From: Comamonadaceae bacterium
GTDB lineage: Bacteria; Pseudomonadota; Gammaproteobacteria; Burkholderiales; Burkholderiaceae
Reading direction: 5' to 3'
DNA length: 6,773 bases
NCBI GenBank assembly: GCA_947505995.1
Contig: CANNNB010000133.1
Span: 1-6,773 of the forward strand
Shown here one piece after another: positions 1 to 5,088 of the stretch. Numbering within the stretch: position 1 is the stretch's first letter; the number at the start of each line of letters is the position of its first letter. A program made the position numbers and the translations under genes. Under the pieces are notes generated by a model that had not been told where the DNA came from, searched no databases, and saw only the letters and a program-made list of their open reading frames with translations.

Positions 1-178
1 CATTTTGCGCCATCCAGGTGCAGATCTTCTCATTCACTACCGTCTTCATGTTGGCTGGAACCACTGGAAGGCGGAATTTCCGGCCTCCCAGCTCTACGCC
101 AGCATCGCATTCAGATCGGCTTTCCACGCGGCATTTGCGGGGCAGCAACAAGATATTGTCGTAATCAAAAATTTCCAT
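1..178 (-). CDS. guaC: GMP reductase, N-terminal part (cut by left window edge)
   Basis: GMP reductase converts GMP to IMP and ammonia using NADPH, in cytoplasmic purine salvage and interconversion. The reverse strand reads from an ATG at 178 through 59 codons without a stop to the window edge. The translation opens [16 protein letters not shown], then has SRSECD (about residues 21-26) and [15 protein letters not shown] (about 35-49). This matches closely the start of the shorter, Bacillus-type GMP reductase (GuaC type 2) of the IMPDH/GMPR TIM-barrel family, and less well the E. coli type. The catalytic cysteine loop lies outside the window, so activity cannot be judged. The start is supported by GGAG at 191-188, 9 nt upstream, and by the family N-terminus. 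The gene is divergent from uvrD and has its own promoter and a structured leader. IMP dehydrogenase is the main alternative, but its CBS-domain architecture cannot be tested here and the N-terminus favours GMP reductase. Confidence 0.88.
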   Translation of the reverse strand, partial: MEIFDYDNILLLPRKCRVESRSECDAGVELGGRKFRLPVVPANMKTVVNEKICTWMAQN

Positions 179-187
179 TTAACCAAG

Positions 188-191
188 CTCC
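188..191 (-). promoter_or_regulatory. Ribosome binding site of guaC
   Basis: GGAG on the reverse strand, 9 nt before the guaC ATG. It sits inside the string GGAGCTTGG, which is complementary to two overlapping upstream copies of CCAAGC (reverse strand, plus-strand 220-230), so the site can be folded into a duplex in the mRNA. Confidence 0.6.
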
Positions 192-230
192 AAAAGGATC
201 GTTGAAAGAACGAATGAGCGCTTGGCTTGG

Positions 231-268
231 CCGGTTTTTGAGTGCCTTTTTTGGGCAAAAAAAACCGG
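231..268 (-). promoter_or_regulatory. Alternative hairpin in the guaC leader, exclusive with the terminator-like stem
   Basis: Plus-strand CCGGTTTTT (231-239) is perfectly complementary to AAAAACCGG (260-268), and inside it TGCC (243-246) pairs with GGCA (254-257). In guaC mRNA this second hairpin would use the 3' arm and the U-run of the terminator-like hairpin (shared bases 264-268), so the two cannot form together. That is the geometry of an antiterminator, though here it lies downstream of the terminator rather than before it. Function is inferred. Confidence 0.35.
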
Positions 269-290
269 GCGCAAGAATCTTGGGCCCGGT
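257..290 (-). terminator. Hairpin plus T-run in the guaC leader (attenuator-like)
   Basis: Read on the reverse strand: arm ACCGGGC (290-284), a G/G mismatch, inner stem CAAG/CTTG with a 3-nt loop, closing arm GCCCGGT (270-264), then a run of eight T ending at 257. This has the form of a Rho-independent terminator pointing toward guaC, yet no gene lies upstream of it on that strand. The only obvious transcript it could stop is the guaC mRNA itself, just after initiation at about 290. It may therefore be an attenuator, or a 5' stabilising hairpin if read-through is efficient. On the plus strand no T-run follows it. Confidence 0.5.
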
Positions 291-295
291 GGCTG

Positions 296-324
296 ATTCT
301 ACCCGTTTTGTTTTGCAATTTCAA
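296..324 (-). promoter_or_regulatory. Sigma70-type promoter for guaC
   Basis: On the reverse strand there is a -35 box TTGAAA (324-319; 5 of 6 matches to TTGACA), a 17-nt spacer, and a -10 box TAGAAT (301-296; 5 of 6 matches to TATAAT). Spacing is ideal. The predicted transcript start is near 290, giving a guaC leader of about 112 nt that begins almost exactly at the 5' arm of the hairpin at 264-290. This is a motif-based prediction; no transcript data are available. Confidence 0.6.
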
Positions 325-329
325 AACAA
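308..329. promoter_or_regulatory. Perfect inverted repeat over the guaC -35 box, candidate operator
   Basis: Arms TTGTTTTG (308-315) and CAAAACAA (322-329) are perfect complements separated by 6 nt. The palindrome covers the guaC -35 box and lies just upstream of the uvrD start, so a dimeric repressor bound here could control one or both divergent genes. It does not match the E. coli PurR consensus or a LexA box that I know. The arms are A/T-rich, which raises the chance of coincidence. Confidence 0.35.
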
Positions 330-344
330 GGCGTCAGGAGTTTC

Positions 345-350
345 TACAAT
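345..350 (+). promoter_or_regulatory. Possible -10 box of a uvrD promoter (perhaps leaderless)
   Basis: TACAAT ends 6 nt before the uvrD ATG, so a transcript from it would start at or next to the A of the start codon. No good -35 box lies 16-18 nt upstream (the sequence there is A-rich, CAAAAC). The only Shine-Dalgarno-like string, AGGAG at 336-340, is 16 nt from the ATG, which is too far for normal use and would lie upstream of this transcript start. Confidence 0.25.
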
Positions 351-356
351 TGGGGT

Positions 357-2654
357 ATGTATGACCAAACGCCCCTTTTGAGCAATCTGAACCCTGAACA
401 ACTGCGGGCAGTCACGCTTCCCTCTGAATCAGCCCTGATTTTGGCGGGGGCGGGGTCTGGCAAAACCCGGGTATTAACCACCCGAATTGCTTGGTTATTA
501 CAGACCTCCCAGGTGGGTTCGGGGGGCGTGTTGGCGGTGACCTTCACCAACAAGGCCGCCAAAGAGATGATGCTTCGGCTTCAGGCAATGTTGCCAGTGA
601 ATGTCAGGGGCATGTGGATTGGCACCTTTCACGGCCTGTGCAACCGGTTTTTGCGGGCTCATTACAAGATGGCCAACCTGCCGCAAACTTTTCAAATCTT
701 GGACACCCAAGATCAGTTGTCGGCCATTAAGCGCTTGTGTAAGCAAAACCATGTCGATGATGAGCGTTTTCCACCTAAGCAATTGCAGTGGTTCATAGCC
801 GGTTGCAAAGAAGACGGCCAACGTCCCAAAGATGTCGATGTGCGCGACGATGAAACGCGCCGTAAAGTAGACATTTACCAGCTCTATGAAGATCAATGCC
901 AGCGCGAAGGCGTGGTCGACTTTGGCGAGTTGATGTTGCGCTCGTACGAGCTGCTGCGTGACAACGACTCAATCCGATTGCATTACCGCGCCCGTTTCAA
1001 ACATGTGCTGATTGACGAGTTTCAAGATACCAACAAGTTGCAATATGCTTGGATCAAAATGATCGCAGGCTTGCCCGTAGAGCATGGCAGCGCTGTTTTG
1101 GCAGTGGGCGACGATGACCAAAGTATTTACGCATTCAGGGGTGCTCGAGTGGGCAACATGGCCGACTTTGTGCGCGAGTTTGGCGTGCAACACCAAATTA
1201 AGCTAGAGCAAAACTACAGAAGCTACAGCAATATTCTGGATTCAGCCAATGCACTCATTGGCAATAACAAAAATCGTTTGGGCAAAAACTTGCGCACCGA
1301 TCAAGGTGCCGGTGAACCCGTGCGGGTGTATGAATCGACCAGCGATTTTGCTGAAGCCCAGTGGTTGGTAGATGAAATTCGTCAACTGGTGAAGGGTGAT
1401 GGCTTAACACGCAAGGAAGTGGCTGTCTTGTACCGCAGCAATGCGCAAAGTCGTGTGATGGAAACTGCGTTGTTCAATGCAGGAGTGCCCTACAAAGTTT
1501 ATGGCGGTCTGCGCTTCTTTGAGCGTGCTGAAATTAAGCATGCCTTGGCCTATTTGCGCATTTTGGAGAATGCCAACGACGACACCAGTTTCTTGCGCAT
1601 CGTGAACTTTCCCCCGCGCGGCATTGGTGCACGCAGTGTGGAGCAACTGCAAGATGCGGCCAAAGGTTTGGGGTGCTCTTTGCACGATGCCGTGAGCACC
1701 ACCGCCGGCAAAGCTGGCGCCAAATTGGCTGGCTTTGTGGCCATGATCGACGTCATGCGCGAACAAACGCCGGGCATGACACTGCGCGAGATCATCGAAT
1801 TGGTACTCGACAAAACGGGTTTGGTCGAGCATTACAAAACTGAAAAAGAAGGTGCCGATCGCGTTGAAAACTTGGAAGAATTGGTCAACGCTGCCGAAAC
1901 CTTTGTCACGCAAGAAGGCTTTGGCCGAGATGCTGAGGCCACGGTCTCCGAGATGGCGCCAGTAGCCGAGGATGGTGAAGTGATGTCGCCATTGGCGGCT
2001 TTCTTAACGCATGCGGCTTTGGAGGCTGGTGACAATCAAGCGCAAGCCGGTGAAGACGCCGTTCAGCTGATGACGGTGCATGCCAGCAAAGGTTTGGAGT
2101 TTGATGCTGTGTTTATCTCGGGCTTGGAAGAGGGCTTGTTTCCTCACGAAAACTCGATGAACGACTATGACGGTTTGGAAGAGGAACGCAGGCTGATGTA
2201 TGTGGCCATTACCCGAGCGCGCAAACGCTTGTACCTAAGTCACTCGCAAACGCGCATGTTGCATGGCCAAACGCGCTATAACCTCAAGAGCCGTTTTTTG
2301 GATGAGTTGCCTGAAGAGTGCTTGAAATGGATTACCCCTAAGAATCCGGGTTTTGCAAGCGGGTTGGGTGGTGGATGGACATCGCCTGCGCAAGCCTTTC
2401 AGGCCAAGCCCGCCTGGGGTCATAGCAGTTTGGGCTCGGCGGAGACTTACAAAAGCCCGCCTGTGCCTGTGCAAAAATTGGAGCCCTCGCATGGCATCAA
2501 AGTGGCCATGAAAGTGTTTCACAACAAGTTTGGTGAAGGCCAGGTCTTGGCCGTTGAGGGCGCGGGTGCTGATGCTCGTGCGCAAGTGAATTTTCCAAGA
2601 CATGGTGTGAAGTGGCTTGCCTTGTCTGTTGCCAAATTAACACCTGTGGAATAA
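357..2654 (+). CDS. uvrD: DNA helicase II, UvrD (UvrD/Rep/PcrA family, superfamily 1A)
   Basis: ATP-driven 3'-5' DNA helicase that removes the incised oligonucleotide and UvrC in nucleotide excision repair and unwinds DNA in mismatch repair. All SF1 motifs are visible in the 765-residue product: Walker A AGAGSGKT (30-37), motif II DEFQD (220-224), motif III GDDDQSIY (251-258), motif IV LEQNYRS (283-289), motif V VHASKGLEF (574-582) and motif VI around YVAITRAR (615-622). The last 50 residues (FGEGQVL...VKWLALSVAKL) match the C-terminal Tudor-like domain by which UvrD/PcrA bind RNA polymerase. The protein is somewhat longer than E. coli UvrD (720 aa), through an acidic insert near 520-542 and a Gly/Pro-rich linker near 650-710. 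A stop at 294-296 and no other start codon in between fix the ATG at 357. It is followed after 25 nt by slyD without a terminator. UvrD is preferred over Rep because of residue-level similarity, including the C-terminus. Confidence 0.96.
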   Translation: MYDQTPLLSNLNPEQLRAVTLPSESALILAGAGSGKTRVLTTRIAWLLQTSQVGSGGVLAVTFTNKAAKEMMLRLQAMLPVNVRGMWIGTFHGLCNRFLRAHYKMANLPQTFQILDTQDQLSAIKRLCKQNHVDDERFPPKQLQWFIAGCKEDGQRPKDVDVRDDETRRKVDIYQLYEDQCQREGVVDFGELMLRSYELLRDNDSIRLHYRARFKHVLIDEFQDTNKLQYAWIKMIAGLPVEHGSAVLAVGDDDQSIYAFRGARVGNMADFVREFGVQHQIKLEQNYRSYSNILDSANALIGNNKNRLGKNLRTDQGAGEPVRVYESTSDFAEAQWLVDEIRQLVKGDGLTRKEVAVLYRSNAQSRVMETALFNAGVPYKVYGGLRFFERAEIKHALAYLRILENANDDTSFLRIVNFPPRGIGARSVEQLQDAAKGLGCSLHDAVSTTAGKAGAKLAGFVAMIDVMREQTPGMTLREIIELVLDKTGLVEHYKTEKEGADRVENLEELVNAAETFVTQEGFGRDAEATVSEMAPVAEDGEVMSPLAAFLTHAALEAGDNQAQAGEDAVQLMTVHASKGLEFDAVFISGLEEGLFPHENSMNDYDGLEEERRLMYVAITRARKRLYLSHSQTRMLHGQTRYNLKSRFLDELPEECLKWITPKNPGFASGLGGGWTSPAQAFQAKPAWGHSSLGSAETYKSPPVPVQKLEPSHGIKVAMKVFHNKFGEGQVLAVEGAGADARAQVNFPRHGVKWLALSVAKLTPVE

Positions 2655-2679
2655 TTTTGAATAAAAGGAAGAGGACTGC

Positions 2680-3156
2680 ATGAAAATTGAAAAAGACACC
2701 GTCGTGACCTTGAAATACAAAGTGTCAGATGCTAAAGGTAAATTATTGGAAGCCGCAGAAGAGCCCATGGCTTATTTGCATGGCGGTTATGAAAATACTT
2801 TGCCTAAAATTGAAGAGGCATTAGATGGTCAAGACAAGGGTTATCAAACCACATTGGTACTGAGTCCTGCTGATGCTTTTGGCGAGCGCGATGAAGGCTT
2901 GTTGCAAACCATGCCCAAGAAGGATTTTCCGCCTGGCGTGAAAGTGGGGGGGCAATTGCGAGGCCGCACCCCCGATGGTCGTGAAGCCATTTTCAATGTT
3001 TTGAAAATCAAGGGCGACACCGTGATGCTGGATGGCAACCATCCTTGGGCAGGTCAAGTTTTGCAATTCCAATTGAATTTGACAGATGTGCGTGCGGCCA
3101 TTCCAGAGGAAATTGAGCATCGCCATGTACATGGTGCTCATGGCCACCACCATTGA
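2680..3156 (+). CDS. slyD: FKBP-type peptidyl-prolyl cis-trans isomerase SlyD
   Basis: Cytoplasmic prolyl isomerase and chaperone; in E. coli SlyD also binds nickel and assists hydrogenase maturation. The 158-residue product has the split FKBP fold (about 1-68 and 119-140, with YLHGGYENTLPKIEEAL at 32-48 and DGNHPWAG at 118-125) interrupted by the insert-in-flap chaperone domain (about 70-117). The tail carries seven histidines between 147 and 158 (HRHVHGAHGHHH), a short version of the metal-binding tail; E. coli SlyD has a much longer one with cysteines, and this protein has no cysteine at all. Metal binding is therefore plausible but probably of lower capacity. AGGAAGAGG at 2666-2674 gives a good ribosome site 5 nt before the ATG. 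It lies 25 nt after uvrD, most likely in one operon, and is followed by an intrinsic terminator. Confidence 0.93.
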   Translation: MKIEKDTVVTLKYKVSDAKGKLLEAAEEPMAYLHGGYENTLPKIEEALDGQDKGYQTTLVLSPADAFGERDEGLLQTMPKKDFPPGVKVGGQLRGRTPDGREAIFNVLKIKGDTVMLDGNHPWAGQVLQFQLNLTDVRAAIPEEIEHRHVHGAHGHHH

Positions 3157-3185
3157 TTCAATCGATCGGATACGGCAAGTTATAG

Positions 3186-3209
3186 AAGCCTGCGAAAGCA
3201 GGCTTTTTT
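3186..3209 (+). terminator. Intrinsic terminator after slyD
   Basis: Eight-base-pair stem AAGCCTGC (3186-3193) / GCAGGCTT (3198-3205) with a GAAA tetraloop, running into six T (3204-3209), 30 nt after the slyD stop. It ends the uvrD-slyD transcript. The T-run overlaps the TAA stop (3210-3208) of the convergent membrane-protein gene. On the reverse strand the stem is followed only by TCTATAA, so it would be a weak terminator for that side. Confidence 0.9.
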
Positions 3210-3996
3210 ATGCTTGATGTTCGCTGCCTGGCTCGGGCAATTCAAAACAGTCTTTCACGCTAAAGTAAACCGATGTGAAAAACATGGCTGCCATCAGCAA
3301 TGCACCAGGCATGAGAACGGCAACCGATAAATCATTACCGCCAAGGGCGCTGCTGATGACGAGGATGACCGTGGCGCCCGCCACAAACACGCCCGCCCAT
3401 GCCAACAAATACAAGGCAAATGCGCCAAAATTTCGCCAACAAGCCACTGCGCTGAAAAACATGCTTTTCAAAGGCGGAACGCCATGCCAGTGAACCAAGG
3501 CAGGGGCGTGCCAAAAGAACATTGACAAAGGAATGTACAAAATGGTGGCCACCCACATGGCAGCTTGAAAATCAGCGTTGTTGACCACTTCTGGTGTGAT
3601 GGGCGAGTTGGCCAAATAAACTTTGGCAAATCCGCCGCCATCGATTAGCGAAGAAATGCCCATGACGGCCAAAAAGCTAATGGCATACAGCACGCCTAAA
3701 AGGAGCATGGCCTTGAGCCGTTGTTGGCCAGCTCGAAATGCCACCATCAAAACGGTAGGCATGGGAAACTTTCCGGCACTTGCTTGTTCGGTGGCCACCA
3801 TGAGTCCCAATGTGGCAGCAGGCAAAATGAGCAACGCCAATGCCGAACCTAAAACGGGCACCATGGACAAGACGGATACCCAAGCCATGAACAAAAAGAA
3901 CAAGCCTGTCAAAGCCAGAGGCTGGCGCCAAAAAGTACGAATACCTTGTTTGACCCAAGAAAGGCCTTGTTTGGCAGGAACAATGTTCAGCTTCAT
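3208..3996 (-). CDS. Six-helix inner-membrane protein, BPSS1780-like family
   Basis: Integral membrane protein of unknown function, 262 residues. I count about six hydrophobic segments (roughly 26-46, 48-68, 96-117, 144-164, 190-215, 224-246). The basic N-terminus (KQGLSWVKQGIRTFWRQP, 9-26) should stay in the cytoplasm. A striking stretch FFWHAPALVHWHGVPPLKS (160-178) sits after the fourth helix, followed by CWRNFG; from memory this pattern (APALV..HGVPP.K) marks the BPSS1780 family of Burkholderiales membrane proteins. No catalytic motif is recognised. The ATG overlaps the thrB stop as ATGA, so it is likely translated by coupling with thrB; no clear ribosome site of its own is seen. The C-terminus is short, acidic and histidine-containing (PEPGSEHQA). 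The family name is recalled rather than searched. Confidence 0.75.
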   Translation of the reverse strand: MKLNIVPAKQGLSWVKQGIRTFWRQPLALTGLFFLFMAWVSVLSMVPVLGSALALLILPAATLGLMVATEQASAGKFPMPTVLMVAFRAGQQRLKAMLLLGVLYAISFLAVMGISSLIDGGGFAKVYLANSPITPEVVNNADFQAAMWVATILYIPLSMFFWHAPALVHWHGVPPLKSMFFSAVACWRNFGAFALYLLAWAGVFVAGATVILVISSALGGNDLSVAVLMPGALLMAAMFFTSVYFSVKDCFELPEPGSEHQA

Positions 3997-4949
3997 GCGC
4001 AGAGCTTAAATGGCGAAGACAAACGAGCACGCAATACCCGTTCAAAGTGGGTGGGATCGTGTGGTTTCAGCATGGTAGCTTCTCTGGGTAAATAGAAGTC
4101 CCAAAGCCGGGAAATCCAAAAGCGCAATGCGCCTGCGCGCAGCATGGCTGGCAGAAGTTGTCTCTCTGCAGCACGTAAAGGGCGTATGGCTTGATAAGCA
4201 TTCAACATGGCCTGTGCCCGATCAGGTGAGTGTTCTCCTGTTGTTAAATCAATGCACCAATCATTCATGCAAACCGACAAGTCAAACAACCAAGTGTCAA
4301 CGCCTGCAAAATAAAAGTCGAAGAACCCTGTTAAAAGTTGGTCTTCAAACATCACGTTGTCGCGAAACAAGTCGGCGTGGACTGCGCCTCTTGGCAGCGC
4401 TTGGTAGGCAGCTCCTTGCGCAATGTGATTTTGATAGGCCAGCTCACTTTGCAACAAATTGGCTTGAGCTTCATCTAAATGTGGAAGCACCACTGGCACC
4501 GTTTCGTTCCACCATGCAAGGCCACGTAAATTGGGTTGGCTTCGGCTGAAGTCTTGACCTGCAATGTGCATCCGGGCCAACATTTCGCCAACGGCACTGC
4601 AATGCTCAGAGTTGGGTGCTAACTGGCTTTTGCCATTAAGGCGGTTCACCACCGCTGCAGGTTTTTCACACAGAGTGTGCAAGATGTCGCCATCTCGGTT
4701 GGCAGCAGGGTTGGGCACAGGAATGCCTTTTTCTGCCAAGTGCTTCATGAAATACAAATAAAAGGGCAATTGTTCATGCGTAAGACGCTCGAACAAAGTG
4801 AGAACGTAATCGCCCAAATCGGTGGTGGCGAAATAATTGGTGTTTTCAATTCCGCCCTCAATGCCCCTGAACTCGGTCAGTTCTCCTAAGCCTAATTGGG
4901 ACATCAGCAAGGCTGCTTGCTCTTGTGTAACGGTCGTAAAAACAGCCAT
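3993..4949 (-). CDS. thrB: Homoserine kinase (APH/choline-kinase fold type)
   Basis: Phosphorylates L-homoserine to O-phospho-L-homoserine with ATP, the step before threonine synthase. The 318-residue protein is of the aminoglycoside-phosphotransferase fold used by Pseudomonas and betaproteobacterial ThrB, not the GHMP-kinase type of E. coli. Visible motifs: N-terminus MAVFTTVTQEQ, nucleotide-loop region GGIENTNYF (32-40), catalytic loop HADLFRDNVMF (191-201; Brenner HxDxxxxN with catalytic Asp193 and Asn198), the metal-binding Asp in DFYFAG (211-216), and FDLSVCMNDWC (222-232). Length agrees with the Pseudomonas protein (about 316 aa), and the N-terminus fixes the start at 4949. There is no Shine-Dalgarno sequence before this ATG; a 17-codon ORF ends 3 nt upstream. 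The gene overlaps the downstream membrane-protein gene by 4 nt and is divergent from polA; thrB near polA is also found in Pseudomonas. Confidence 0.93.
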   Translation of the reverse strand: MAVFTTVTQEQAALLMSQLGLGELTEFRGIEGGIENTNYFATTDLGDYVLTLFERLTHEQLPFYLYFMKHLAEKGIPVPNPAANRDGDILHTLCEKPAAVVNRLNGKSQLAPNSEHCSAVGEMLARMHIAGQDFSRSQPNLRGLAWWNETVPVVLPHLDEAQANLLQSELAYQNHIAQGAAYQALPRGAVHADLFRDNVMFEDQLLTGFFDFYFAGVDTWLFDLSVCMNDWCIDLTTGEHSPDRAQAMLNAYQAIRPLRAAERQLLPAMLRAGALRFWISRLWDFYLPREATMLKPHDPTHFERVLRARLSSPFKLCA

Positions 4950-4952
4950 GGC

Positions 4953-5006
4953 TTAGCGGGTGTTTGAAATGTAGAAAGAGGCGCCCGAAGGCATGGCGAA
5001 ATGCAT
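4953..5006 (-). CDS. Possible 17-aa leader ORF upstream of thrB
   Basis: An ATG at 5006 opens the short frame MHFAMPSGASFYISNTR, whose TAA ends 3 nt before the thrB ATG. thrB itself lacks a ribosome site, so termination of this ORF could hand ribosomes to thrB. The peptide is not threonine- or isoleucine-rich as in the E. coli thr leader (one Thr, one Ile, three Ser), and no terminator hairpin follows it. A TACAAT box at 5018-5013 ends 6 nt before its ATG, so it might be translated from a leaderless transcript. It may equally be chance; an in-frame inner ATG at 4994 is an alternative start. Confidence 0.25.
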   Translation of the reverse strand: MHFAMPSGASFYISNTR

Positions 5007-5012
5007 CAAGTG

Positions 5013-5018
5013 ATTGTA
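5013..5018 (-). promoter_or_regulatory. Possible -10 box for the thrB operon
   Basis: TACAAT on the reverse strand (5 of 6 matches), 63 nt before the thrB ATG. No convincing -35 box lies 16-18 nt upstream (TCAAAT at 17 nt). It is the best -10 candidate in the thrB-polA spacer. Confidence 0.25.
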
Positions 5019-5088
5019 GAGGGTGTTGAAGCCAAATTTGACAGACTTTGTCTCGGCAAAACCGCCATAGGACAGGCACAATTGGGTT

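Noticed and set aside
5..205. Plus-strand open frame of 66 codons at the left edge
   Set aside because: It lies antisense to guaC, whose reading frame gives a clear family match; the plus-strand product resembles nothing I know and has no proper start.
231..290. Hairpins read as a plus-strand terminator for an upstream gene
   Set aside because: No plus-strand gene ends here, and on the plus strand the stem at 264-290 is not followed by a T-run.
94..324. Reverse-strand frame of 76 codons through the guaC leader
   Set aside because: It is out of frame with guaC, runs through the promoter and hairpins, and its product is low-complexity and unrecognised.
1404..1913. Long reverse-strand frame (169 codons) inside uvrD
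   Set aside because: Antisense shadow of a well-conserved coding region with no ribosome site or family resemblance.
5038..5043. Perfect TTGACA -35 box upstream of polA
   Set aside because: No acceptable -10 box occurs 16-18 nt downstream (ACCGCC at 17 nt), and the nearest A/T-containing string is about 21 nt away, so I do not call a promoter.
5043..5053. Small inverted repeat AGAC-TTT-GTCT in the thrB-polA spacer
   Set aside because: Only four base pairs per arm; expected by chance in a spacer of this size.
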